From contig NZ_FRCC01000011.1 of the NCBI RefSeq assembly GCF_900142775.1, forward strand, positions 1-64,000: DNA of 64,000 bases, in the 5' to 3' direction. Below the pieces are notes generated by a model. The model was not told where the DNA came from, ran no database searches, and saw nothing but the letters and a program-made list of their open reading frames with translations. Shown in pieces: positions 9,167 through 17,306 of the stretch (position 1 is its first letter; each line of letters opens with the position of its first letter). The translations under genes and the position numbers were made by a program. This DNA is from Flavobacterium flevense (GTDB taxonomy: Bacteria > Bacteroidota > Bacteroidia > Flavobacteriales > Flavobacteriaceae).

Positions 9167-9248
9167 CTAAGAAACTAAGACGCTAAGTTGCTGAGATGTC
9201 ATATTTCAGTTAAATATAGCTCAGTACCTCAGAATCTCAGAACCTCAG
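9167..9248. repeat. Two blocks of 8-bp-periodic CTnAG repeats
   Basis: The first block has CTAAG at 9167, 9175 and 9183 and CTGAG at 9191. The second has CTCAG at 9220, 9228, 9236 and 9244. Spacing is exactly 8 bp within each block and the spacer between blocks is about 24 bp. The inner CTGAG (9191) and CTCAG (9220) are complementary and the outer units pair imperfectly, so an irregular hairpin could form. It fills most of the purM to 9262 intergenic space. Confidence 0.85.
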
Positions 9249-9261
9249 AAACTTTAAAAAC

Positions 9262-9627
9262 ATGTACGAATTAGTTTTTTGGAAATATTTAGAAGAAGTT
9301 TATTTGAATCATCAGGAGGTCTATGAAGCTATTGATGAACAGGAAACAATCGAAGGTCTGGAAGTACTTCCGGTTGCGGTTATCCTGAACCGAATCGCTT
9401 CTGTTTTTTCTAAATGGGAACGAGTAGATGAGAACAGCTGGAAAAATAACGAAGGAGTAGGCGCTTTTCAGGTGAAAACAACTTCTCAAATTGTTGAAAT
9501 AGATTGTTACGGAACATCCGGAAAAACCATGGATAAATTAGTAGATATTATGGAAGAATTTAAATGTCCTCTTTTTGATCCTCAAATTCCTGCCCGTTAC
9601 GACGAAATGTACGAAGAAGAAGAGTAA
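9262..9627 (+). CDS. Hypothetical protein, 121 aa
   Basis: I do not recognise this protein. It is soluble and acidic, without signal peptide or membrane helix: MYELVFWKYLEEVYLNHQ at the start, a mixed alpha/beta middle (WKNNEGVGAFQVKT, VEIDCYGTSGKTMDKLVDIM), and a C-terminus ending EMYEEEE. It lies 105 bp downstream of purM on the same strand. The gap holds the octamer repeat and no terminator, so co-transcription is possible. A strong terminator follows. Confidence 0.7.
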   Translation: MYELVFWKYLEEVYLNHQEVYEAIDEQETIEGLEVLPVAVILNRIASVFSKWERVDENSWKNNEGVGAFQVKTTSQIVEIDCYGTSGKTMDKLVDIMEEFKCPLFDPQIPARYDEMYEEEE

Positions 9628-9633
9628 AAATAC

Positions 9634-9668
9634 AAAAGCGTTAAGAATTAAAACTTAACGCTTTTTTT
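9634..9668. terminator. Bidirectional terminator
   Basis: Stem AAAAGCGTTAAG/CTTAACGCTTTT with an eight-base loop and T run, shared by the convergent genes ending at 9627 and 9673. Confidence 0.92.
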
Positions 9669-9672
9669 GTGC

Positions 9673-11145
9673 TTACAACTTGGTGTCGTTATCTTCTTCT
9701 TTATTTTGTTTAGGAGTATTTTTAAAACCAATTAGTTTGCGGTATTTGGTTTCGGTTTCTTCGAGTTCTTCTTCCATTTTTTTGTATTTACTAATATCTT
9801 TAATGGTTATTACCGCTGCAATAATTTTATTATCCTGATCAATCAAAGGGCGTCCGCTAATGAGTACTCTTCTTTTTTCGCGGGTGTCAGGATCCCAGAG
9901 TACCACATCTACGTCATCGGTTATTTCTCCATTAAAGGCACGTTCCATAGGCAGGTTTTGTGCTGGAAATATGGTTTTTTCATCCGGAAAATACAGTTCG
10001 AAATGTGCTGTTAAATCTGTCGATATTTTATCGTCTTCTTCCACACCAAAAATATCATTAGCCATGTAATTAGCCAGAATTACTTTTTTATCCGCATTAG
10101 CTACTATGACACCTTCACCTATATTTTCAACAATAACCCGCAATTTTTCTTCGTTTTCAGATAATTCATCCACTGCTTTTTGCTGTTCCCGCTCCAGTTC
10201 TACTTTTTCGGTAATATCACGTGCAGCAGAATAAATGATTCCTTCTTGTACATCAATACTGCTGTTCCAGTCCAGCCAGCGATAACTGCCATCTTTGTGA
10301 CGCACTCTGTTTTTAAAGCTGATAACCGTACTGCCTTTTCTTATTTTGGAAAGAATTTCGTCTGAAACTTTCCGGTCATCTGGATGGGTGAGGTCCATAA
10401 ATTGAATCTCATCCATATCTTTCTGGGTATAGCCCAGTGTATTGGTAAAAGCAGCATTGATTTTGATAAAATAATCCCCTTTAGCAACAGTAAAAATATC
10501 AAATGACATATTAAAAAAAGCATCGGTGGCCTTGAGGGAATCTTCCAATTTTTTTCTTTCGGTAATGTCCGTGGAAATTCCGCCTATGGCATAAATTCTT
10601 CCTTTGGCATCATACAATGGAAATTTTACGGCAAGGTATGTATGAGGTCCGTCTTTTTCCTGAATGGTTTCTTCTGATTTTAATTCGATTAATTTTTTGG
10701 CAACTTCTAAGTCCGAATTGCGATAGATTTCGGCAGTCTCTTTGGGTAAAAAATCAAGATCTGTTTTTCCTATAATTTTTTCATTTGCAGTTCCAAATAA
10801 AGTGTCAAAATGTTTATTGACTAATAAATATTCGCCGTTTAGTTTTTTTATAAAAATGGGATTAGAGGTATTGTCAATAATAGATTGTAATAATTGCTGG
10901 TTTTCTTCCAGTTGGTTTTGTGCCGCTTGTTTTGCTTTTAATTGTGTTCTGATAATAAAATAAACCACAATTAATAAAAAAGCCGAAAGTATAAATAATA
11001 CTATTTCTATGGTTTCCAGTTGAGCATCTAAGGTTCTATCCCGTTCAGGATCTAATCGCATCATGAAAATGTAAGCCGCTGTTACAACTACAATCAGATT
11101 GATAATGAAACCAAGAAATATTTTTTTTTCAAGCGAGAGGTTCAT
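9673..11145 (-). CDS. Membrane-bound triple-PAS sensor without output domain
   Basis: 490 residues. Two helices near the N-terminus (about 9-29 and 45-66) enclose a very short loop, so the protein sits in the inner membrane with a cytoplasmic bulk. Three PAS/PAC units follow: about 82-197 (ends GGISTDITERKK), 200-318 (ends YSAARDITEKVE) and 330-455 (ends AVITIKDISKYKK), joined by coiled linkers. After PAS3 only a coiled, Lys/Asp-rich tail of about 40 residues remains. There is no HisKA, HATPase, GGDEF or PP2C domain. A partner kinase must be encoded elsewhere if this is a signalling protein. Terminator shared with the convergent 9262 gene. Confidence 0.8.
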   Translation of the reverse strand: MNLSLEKKIFLGFIINLIVVVTAAYIFMMRLDPERDRTLDAQLETIEIVLFILSAFLLIVVYFIIRTQLKAKQAAQNQLEENQQLLQSIIDNTSNPIFIKKLNGEYLLVNKHFDTLFGTANEKIIGKTDLDFLPKETAEIYRNSDLEVAKKLIELKSEETIQEKDGPHTYLAVKFPLYDAKGRIYAIGGISTDITERKKLEDSLKATDAFFNMSFDIFTVAKGDYFIKINAAFTNTLGYTQKDMDEIQFMDLTHPDDRKVSDEILSKIRKGSTVISFKNRVRHKDGSYRWLDWNSSIDVQEGIIYSAARDITEKVELEREQQKAVDELSENEEKLRVIVENIGEGVIVANADKKVILANYMANDIFGVEEDDKISTDLTAHFELYFPDEKTIFPAQNLPMERAFNGEITDDVDVVLWDPDTREKRRVLISGRPLIDQDNKIIAAVITIKDISKYKKMEEELEETETKYRKLIGFKNTPKQNKEEDNDTKL

Positions 11146-11230
11146 GGCAAAATAATTTTATTTGGCTTTATGAAGTTAAGAAATAATATTTTGATTATTC
11201 TGTATTACTATACAATTCTAGAAAATGTCC

Positions 11231-13126
11231 TTAAGGTTTTTCTTTTTCAAACTGCATTAAATTCAAACTGAATAAGATCACAATAAGTGTAACGCCTACA
11301 TCGGCAGCAATGGCTAATGCCAGATTGCTATAACCCAAAACAGCCAGAATAATGAATACAAATTTGGTAAGTATAGCACCAAAAGTGTTGGTTTTTATCT
11401 GTTTTATTGTTTTTTTACCCAGTCGGATAAGAAAAGGAATTAAGGAAAGCTGATCATTCATTAAAGCAATATTAGCGGTTTCTATAGCAGTATCACTTCC
11501 CGCAGCACCCATAGCAATTCCTACTGTACTTAATGCCAGAGCAGGAGCGTCATTGATTCCATCACCTACCATGGCTACTTTATCGTATTGCTGTAACAAG
11601 GCTTTTACTTCTTCTGATTTTTGTTCCGGAAGCAAACCTCCAAAGGTTTTTGTGATGCCTACTTTCCTGGCGACATAATGTGCCGCTCTTTCACTGTCAC
11701 CGGTAAGCATAATTACGGCTATGTTTTGCTCCTGCAATTGTCTGATGGCTGCATAACTATCAGGTTTTATTTCATCGGTTAAACCAATGATTCCATTTAC
11801 TTCTTTGCCAAAACTGATTACCACACTCGTTTTACCTTCGCTGGATAATTTTGCAACAATAGCTTCTACTTCTTCTGATATGGTATGGTATTCTCTGATG
11901 AAATCTAATTTCCCTACCAATACCGTATCTATGCGGCAAGCTTCCATTTTTGCAATTGCTCCTTTACCTAATATGGTTTTAAAATCTGTGGCGGTCTGGG
12001 GTTCAAAACCTTCGTCTTTTGTGGCTTTGATAATGGCTTGCGCCAAAGGATGTTCCGAAAATAATTCGGCTCCGGCGGTACAGGAAAGTAATTCCTCACG
12101 GCTGGTTCCTACCAATGGGAAAACATCTGAAACTACCGGATTTCCATAGGTAATGGTTCTGGTTTTGTCCATTGCAATAGCCTGAATATCGGCTAAGGCT
12201 TCCAGATATTTTCCTCCTTTTACCAGAACACCTTTTGCGGAAGCATTACCTATAGCAGCATAAATTGCCACTGGCGTTGAAATGACTAATGCACACGGAC
12301 AGGCAATCACTAATAAAGTCACGGCCTGTTTAAGCCAATGATCAAAATCTAACTGAAGCAGAAAAACAGGAATAGTGAAAATTAAAATTGCTATTCCGAT
12401 AATGATGGGTGTGTAGAGTTTAGAAAAACGCTGAATGAATTTTTGAGTTTCACTTCTGGCTGATCCTGATTCAAATGTAAGTTGGATAATTTTAGCAAAA
12501 GTAGTATCAGCAGAACGTTTAGTAGTCCTGATTTCAATAAAACCATTGCTGTTAAATGTTCCTGCAAAAACGGTATCACCTTTTTGTTTTTCTTTAGCCA
12601 TGGGTTCGCCGGTAATGGCTGATTCGTCAATTAAACCAGAACCCAAAGTAATCTTTCCGTCCAGCGGAATGATTTCGCCGGCTTTAATCTGGATGATACT
12701 TCCGGGTTCGATATCTTCGATGGGTATTTCCTTGTTGGCGGTTTTTACAAATGCTGTTTTAGGAATACTTTTGATTAAGTTATCCAGAGCCGATTTGGAG
12801 TTTTCAAGGCCAATATCTTCCAGCCGTTCTCCTAAAACATACAATACAATTACAACTGCTGCTTCGGGATATTCACCCAGATACAGTGCCGCAATTACGG
12901 CAATAGTCATCAGTAAATTAATACTGCTGAAGTTGAGTTTTATCAGTGCTTGTAGTCCGTTAAGGATAACATCATGACCAATTATGATGATGAAAGTACT
13001 AAAAACGAAGGGTTCGTAGGGCATGGGTAAATGAATTCCTAAAAGGGATAATATTTCCAGTACTAGTACAATACTGACGCATAGGAGTAAAAAAAGAAAC
13101 TTTTTGTCTTTAAAAGGTAAATTCAT
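11231..13126 (-). CDS. P1B-type heavy-metal ATPase (Zn/Cd/Pb type) with DKTRT motif
   Basis: 631 residues in the inner membrane, with no N-terminal HMA domain. Motifs: TGEP (actuator), CPC at 276-278 in the ion-binding helix, HP in SEHPLAQAI, the hinge VGDGINDAPA, and a final helix ADVGVTLIV with the DxG seen in Zn/Cd/Pb exporters (P1B-2). The phosphorylation signature at 320-324 reads D-K-T-R-T instead of D-K-T-G-T: the Arg codon is AGA at 12160-12158 (GGA would be Gly). The phosphorylated Asp320 itself is kept. Expected role: metal efflux. It stands alone, with no metalloregulator visible beside it. Confidence 0.88.
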   Translation of the reverse strand: MNLPFKDKKFLFLLLCVSIVLVLEILSLLGIHLPMPYEPFVFSTFIIIIGHDVILNGLQALIKLNFSSINLLMTIAVIAALYLGEYPEAAVVIVLYVLGERLEDIGLENSKSALDNLIKSIPKTAFVKTANKEIPIEDIEPGSIIQIKAGEIIPLDGKITLGSGLIDESAITGEPMAKEKQKGDTVFAGTFNSNGFIEIRTTKRSADTTFAKIIQLTFESGSARSETQKFIQRFSKLYTPIIIGIAILIFTIPVFLLQLDFDHWLKQAVTLLVIACPCALVISTPVAIYAAIGNASAKGVLVKGGKYLEALADIQAIAMDKTRTITYGNPVVSDVFPLVGTSREELLSCTAGAELFSEHPLAQAIIKATKDEGFEPQTATDFKTILGKGAIAKMEACRIDTVLVGKLDFIREYHTISEEVEAIVAKLSSEGKTSVVISFGKEVNGIIGLTDEIKPDSYAAIRQLQEQNIAVIMLTGDSERAAHYVARKVGITKTFGGLLPEQKSEEVKALLQQYDKVAMVGDGINDAPALALSTVGIAMGAAGSDTAIETANIALMNDQLSLIPFLIRLGKKTIKQIKTNTFGAILTKFVFIILAVLGYSNLALAIAADVGVTLIVILFSLNLMQFEKEKP

Positions 13127-13401
13127 AAGAATACAGTTTTTTATTCGAAAGCAAATTTGAAATAGTATTTTTTCTTCGAATTTTTTAGAGCAAAATTGCT
13201 GTTGGTACCAGAATAACCATTTGTTGGATCCGATAAAACTCGTTTTTTAAATAATTTAACGGATGGCGCTATTTACTAATTTACTGAAAAATTATCTTAT
13301 CTCCTTTGGCTTTAATAAAACCTTAAGATTATAAAATATTGCATGGTCTAAAAGGAGTAAAAAAAGAAAAAGTTTGCGACATTTGTACAAAATTAGAAAC
13401 A

Positions 13402-13842
13402 ATGAAAATAAATCTTAAAAACGGAATTGATAAACTCATTTTCGGTATGAAACAAAAAGATGTTGAAGCCGTTTATGGAAAACCCGACAGAAATTATAAA
13501 GACGAAGATGAGAATGTAATTTTTGTTTACAATAAATTCAAAATGCGTCTGACATTCTATAAAGAAGAAGATTTTAAAATGGGCTATATTGTTGCTTCAG
13601 CTGCTGATTTAGACTTATTTGGTAATAAAGTGATTGGCAGAAATATCAAAGACGTGAAAAAAGATTTAGCTCAAAAAGGCATTACTAAATTCACACAGGA
13701 AGAATTTGATACTTTTGAAAACTATTTTGATGAAGACCATTGGTTGTTATTTCAAACTGAATTTAATGAGGTAGTAAAAGTAGAAGTAGGTGCTATCATC
13801 AACGATAAAGACGAATTTGACTGGAAATTTGGAAAAAAATAA
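13402..13842 (+). CDS. Hypothetical protein, 146 aa
   Basis: No family recognised. The ATG at 13402 (MKINLKNGIDKLIFGM) is chosen because the 21 residues that an earlier start at 13339 would add look non-conserved in composition; the earlier start remains possible. The protein is soluble, charged and rich in Lys, Asp and Phe. The phrase IFGMKQKDVEAVYGKPD resembles the GmtxxeVxxxlGkP motif of SmpA-like and some immunity-type proteins, but this is only a hint. It is convergent with a small membrane protein and shares a bidirectional terminator with it. Confidence 0.65.
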   Translation: MKINLKNGIDKLIFGMKQKDVEAVYGKPDRNYKDEDENVIFVYNKFKMRLTFYKEEDFKMGYIVASAADLDLFGNKVIGRNIKDVKKDLAQKGITKFTQEEFDTFENYFDEDHWLLFQTEFNEVVKVEVGAIINDKDEFDWKFGKK

Positions 13843-13866
13843 ATTTTCAGTTTTGTAAAAAAAAAT

Positions 13867-13899
13867 AAAACCCTTTCATTTTTATAGTGAAAGGGTTTT
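13867..13899. terminator. Bidirectional terminator
   Basis: Stem AAAACCCTTTCA/TGAAAGGGTTTT between the convergent genes ending at 13842 and 13904. Confidence 0.92.
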
Positions 13900-13903
13900 T
13901 CTA

Positions 13904-14125
13904 TTATTTCGATTTGTTCAGACTGTATAAACCGCCAGCTAAAAGTAATACGGCAAATCCAATATATAAATAGCCTTTTTGTTGTCCGGATTCATCCGAA
14001 GCTTCAATTTTTATACCCAGAAAATTAATTTTATTAGTGTTTTCCTGTACTTTGTTTATTCCTATATAACCTATAAATAAACTCAGAATGATTAATACAA
14101 TTGCAATAATTTTGGATAGATTCAT
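13904..14125 (-). CDS. Small two-helix membrane protein
   Basis: 73 residues. Two hydrophobic helices (about 5-24 and 52-69) flank a polar loop (NKVQENTNKINFLGIKIEASDESGQQKG). This topology recurs in short DUF3185-like membrane proteins, but assignment is uncertain. It stands alone between the convergent 13402 gene and the isomerase operon. Function unknown. Confidence 0.6.
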   Translation of the reverse strand: MNLSKIIAIVLIILSLFIGYIGINKVQENTNKINFLGIKIEASDESGQQKGYLYIGFAVLLLAGGLYSLNKSK

Positions 14126-14250
14126 AATTTTTAAGTTTTTGAATTTCTCTAAGATAATAAAAATATTTTAAAGAAACAGTATAAGTTTTTTGGTCTAATG
14201 CTTTTGTATTTTGTTATTGAATCTAGAAAAGAAACTGTTTTTCATAAAAA

Positions 14251-14283
14251 AAAGTCCGGTCTGCAATTTGCAAACCGGACTTT
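14251..14283 (-). terminator. Terminator of the isomerase operon
   Basis: Stem AAAGTCCGGT/ACCGGACTTT after the stop at 14303 in the minus direction, with the A run (plus strand) giving the U tract. Confidence 0.9.
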
Positions 14284-14302
14284 AGCGTTTTATAATCCTA
14301 AG

Positions 14303-15466
14303 TTATTTAGTTTCTGTTTGTTTGTCAAATATTTCTATTTCAAAAATCAATGTAGCATTAGGAGGTATTACACCACCTGCACCGCTTTCTCCATACGCTA
14401 ACTTGGCAGGAATAAAAGCTGTGATTTTATCTCCAAAAGAAAGTAAATCAATAGCTTCTGTAAATCCGCGAATCATCCCGTCTTTTTTGCCAGCTTCAAA
14501 TGGAAAAGGTTTGTAGCCACCTTGCATAGCTCGCATTTCATTATGCTGGTTGTATGTTTTTGCAACTTCTTCACGGCTGCTGTCAAATAATTTTCCGTCT
14601 TCTAAAAACCCTGAATAGTGGAAATAAATGGTAGTACCTGCGACAGGTTTAACTCCTGTTCCTTTTTCGGTTATTTTATAAATTAAACCGGAAGGAGTAG
14701 TGGTTGCCGTTGCTTTTAAATTGTTAAAGTGGGCTACTTTTTCAGCCATTAAAGCTGCCATTTTTTCTTTCTGGATTTTCTCAGCTTCAGCCTTTGCTTC
14801 CGCTTCTTTTCTTTCTTCTTCGGCTTTGTTGTTGTAATAATCAGCAAATACTTTTTCGGCTTTGAATTTCTTAGCTAATTTTCCGTTTTGAGTAATAATA
14901 ATGTTTTCGATAACATCATCCTGAGCAATACTGTTTACTACATCCATTCCTTGAATAACATGACCAAAAATAGTGTGTTTTCCATTAAGCCATGGGGTTT
15001 CTTTGTGGGTAATGAAAAACTGACTTCCATTAGTTTTTGGACCGGAATTAGCCATAGCCAGTATTCCGCCTTTGTCAAATTTTAATTCGGGAATAAATTC
15101 GTCTTTAAAAGAGTAACCCGGACTTCCTGCACCTGTTCCTTGCGGATCACCACCCTGAATCATAAAATCACTTATGACACGGTGGAATTTTAAGCCATTA
15201 AAAAAAGGTTTGCCTTTTAATTTTTTATCTGTTACAAATTCATTTTTGCCCTGAGCAAGACTAATAAAATTAGCTACTGTAACAGGTGTTTTTTGAAAAT
15301 CTAATTCCAGAATTATAGCTCCTTTATTAGTATTGATGGTTGCAAAAACACCATCTTGTTTGATAGGAGCTGCTTTTTCGGTTTTCTTAACCGGTTTTTT
15401 GGAAGTCTCCTGTGCCTGCAAGTTTGCTAAAGCAAAAAAGGCTAAAAATAATAATTTCAGTTTCAT
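14303..15466 (-). CDS. Cyclophilin-FKBP fusion peptidyl-prolyl isomerase (exported)
   Basis: 387 residues. The signal peptide ends NLQAQ (about 19). Residues about 39-205 are cyclophilin: FHRVISDFMIQGGDPQGTG, MANSGPKTNGSQFFIT, GKHTIFGHVIQGMDVV. An Ala/Glu/Lys-rich coiled linker (about 215-245) leads to an FKBP domain (about 255-382: YFHYSGFLEDGKLFDSS, IPAKLAYGESGAGGVIPPNATLIFEIE). Both folds catalyse prolyl cis-trans isomerisation, here presumably in the periplasm. It is the last gene of the minus-strand run, 35 bp after its paralogue at 15502. Confidence 0.9.
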   Translation of the reverse strand: MKLKLLFLAFFALANLQAQETSKKPVKKTEKAAPIKQDGVFATINTNKGAIILELDFQKTPVTVANFISLAQGKNEFVTDKKLKGKPFFNGLKFHRVISDFMIQGGDPQGTGAGSPGYSFKDEFIPELKFDKGGILAMANSGPKTNGSQFFITHKETPWLNGKHTIFGHVIQGMDVVNSIAQDDVIENIIITQNGKLAKKFKAEKVFADYYNNKAEEERKEAEAKAEAEKIQKEKMAALMAEKVAHFNNLKATATTTPSGLIYKITEKGTGVKPVAGTTIYFHYSGFLEDGKLFDSSREEVAKTYNQHNEMRAMQGGYKPFPFEAGKKDGMIRGFTEAIDLLSFGDKITAFIPAKLAYGESGAGGVIPPNATLIFEIEIFDKQTETK

Positions 15467-15501
15467 TGGATGTGATTTATGCTAATAGTTGTTTTTAAGG
15501 A

Positions 15502-16620
15502 TTATTTGGTCGAAACTAATTCAATTTCGAAAATCAGGTTGGCATAAGGAGGGATGATATTACCCGCTCCGCCTGCTCCGTATGCCAGATGAGAAGGGAT
15601 GAACAAAATAGCTTTGTCGCCTATAACCATTTTATCGATTCCTTCTATGAATCCCGGAATCAAACCGTCTTTTCTTCCTGCCTGAAAAGGGATGGGCTGG
15701 TAACCGCCTTGTTCAGCTCTGGCCGGATCATATTTCCCAAAAGCCTGTGCTACACTTTCAACAGAGGTGTCAAATAGTTTGCCGTTTTCAAGGAAACCTG
15801 CATAATGAATAAAAAGAGGTGTGCCTTTTGCCGGTTTTTTACCATTTCCTTTGTGGGTAATACTGTATTTTAATCCCGAAGCAGTTTTAGTTGCTTTGGT
15901 TTTTAAAGCATCAAAATAAGCTGTTTTTTCTTCAATTACTTTTCCGTATTTAGAATCATATTCTTGTTCGTTTTTTGCTTCAAGATCCATTTGCTCTTTT
16001 TGCTTTTTGGACTCAACAGAAAAATAATCATAGAAAGTTTTAACGGCATTGAATTTCTTTGCAGCTTCTCCTTTGCGTATAATAGTAATGGATTTGATTA
16101 AGTCATTTTGTTCAATTTTATTGACAACTTCCATTCCGTTATCTACAACATGACCAAAAATAGTGTGTTTATTGTCCAGCCAGGGAGTAGGAACGTGGGT
16201 GATAAAAAACTGACTGCTGTTTGTGCCCGGACCGTTATTAGCCATGGCTAAAAGCCCTTCTTTGTCAAAAATTAAATCGCTAAATTCGTCTTTAAATTTA
16301 TAACCTGCATCTCCGGATCCTGTTCCCAGTGGGTCTCCGGTTTGTATCATAAATTCTTTAATAACACGGTGGAACTTTAAACCGTCATAAAACGGACGTC
16401 CTTTAAGGTGTTCATTAGTAACAAAATCATTGTTTCCTTCGGCAAGTGTGATAAAATTAGCTACGGTAATAGGTGCTTTTTTGTAATCTAATGCTAAATA
16501 GATGTCGCCTTTGCTGGTTTCAATTTTGGCATATAAACCATCAGCCAGATTTTTATTTTCTTCTTTACAGGAAATAAAAGTTGCAAGGAGAAGTAATACA
16601 AATAAAATGGTTTTTTTCAT
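15502..16620 (-). CDS. Cyclophilin-FKBP fusion peptidyl-prolyl isomerase (lipoprotein)
   Basis: 372 residues, with the same two-domain order as the neighbour at 14303. The lipobox TFISC (Cys19) replaces a cleavable signal, so this copy is membrane-anchored in the periplasm. Cyclophilin motifs: FHRVIKEFMIQTGDPLGTG, MANNGPGTNSSQFFIT. FKBP motifs: FIHYAGFLENGKLFDTS, IPSHLAYGAGGAGNIIPPYA. The two genes are a clear tandem duplication with divergent linkers. It lies 18 bp downstream of gldI and is probably co-transcribed with it, suggesting a shared envelope-protein folding role. Confidence 0.9.
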   Translation of the reverse strand: MKKTILFVLLLLATFISCKEENKNLADGLYAKIETSKGDIYLALDYKKAPITVANFITLAEGNNDFVTNEHLKGRPFYDGLKFHRVIKEFMIQTGDPLGTGSGDAGYKFKDEFSDLIFDKEGLLAMANNGPGTNSSQFFITHVPTPWLDNKHTIFGHVVDNGMEVVNKIEQNDLIKSITIIRKGEAAKKFNAVKTFYDYFSVESKKQKEQMDLEAKNEQEYDSKYGKVIEEKTAYFDALKTKATKTASGLKYSITHKGNGKKPAKGTPLFIHYAGFLENGKLFDTSVESVAQAFGKYDPARAEQGGYQPIPFQAGRKDGLIPGFIEGIDKMVIGDKAILFIPSHLAYGAGGAGNIIPPYANLIFEIELVSTK

Positions 16621-16638
16621 AATAGATTTATATTAAAC

Positions 16639-17301
16639 TTATTGTTGTAAGCTGTCTTGAATTGCCGGTTTTGGTTTCAAAATTGCTCTTTGTGGTTTTT
16701 TGATGCTGTCCAGATTTAAAGAGGCTCTTTGTTCTAATTCTTTTCTGTAAACGGCTTCAGGTTTGAAATCATTTAAAGTTACGGTACAAATTAAGGGTTG
16801 GTTGGGACCAATTTCTTTATTGTCACCATGATAACCATAGGTAATATGGGAGGGAAACAAGAAGTTCACTCTCTCATTTTTACGCATCAGTTTGATACCT
16901 TCTCTTAATCCCGTCATGATTTCTTGTTTGTCCACACGATATACCTGAGGTCTTAATTCTACTTCTGTATAAAATATGTTACCGTCAAGATCTTTTAATT
17001 CATAGTTAAAAAAAGCTACATCGCCTTTTTTAGGTGTTAATGTATCCGAAGTGTTTCTGGTTTCGTAAGAATACCAATAGCCTTTAGTAGAAGCAAAGTA
17101 GCTAATGTTAGGATTTTTTTTCATTACGGCCTTAATACGATCTTCTTCAGTAGCAATTAGTTTTTTATTCCTTTCTACAGATTTTTTCATGAAAACACCA
17201 GAGGCTCTTGATACAGGGCGTCTGGCATCCTGATGCTGTTTACAGGCTGAGAAACTTATGCAGAAAAGGCAACATACAATAATGATTCGGATGGCTTTCA
17301 T
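16639..17301 (-). CDS. gldI: Gliding motility-associated FKBP-type isomerase lipoprotein GldI
   Basis: 220 residues. The lipobox SFSAC (Cys20) marks a lipoprotein. The FKBP-like domain spans about 88-180 (KGDVAFFNYELKDLDGNIFY, LFPSHITYGYHG, GPNQPLICTVTLNDF), matching GldI as I know it from Flavobacterium. GldI is needed for gliding and belongs to the set of Gld lipoproteins tied to the T9SS/motility machinery; it probably folds one of these components. The gene begins 5 bp after the DHH phosphoesterase gene and precedes two more isomerase genes. Confidence 0.9.
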   Translation of the reverse strand: MKAIRIIIVCCLFCISFSACKQHQDARRPVSRASGVFMKKSVERNKKLIATEEDRIKAVMKKNPNISYFASTKGYWYSYETRNTSDTLTPKKGDVAFFNYELKDLDGNIFYTEVELRPQVYRVDKQEIMTGLREGIKLMRKNERVNFLFPSHITYGYHGDNKEIGPNQPLICTVTLNDFKPEAVYRKELEQRASLNLDSIKKPQRAILKPKPAIQDSLQQ

Positions 17302-17306
17302 GATAT

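Noticed and set aside
9167-9248. CRISPR-like array
   Set aside because: Units are 8 bp with no spacers of normal length, and no cas genes are present.
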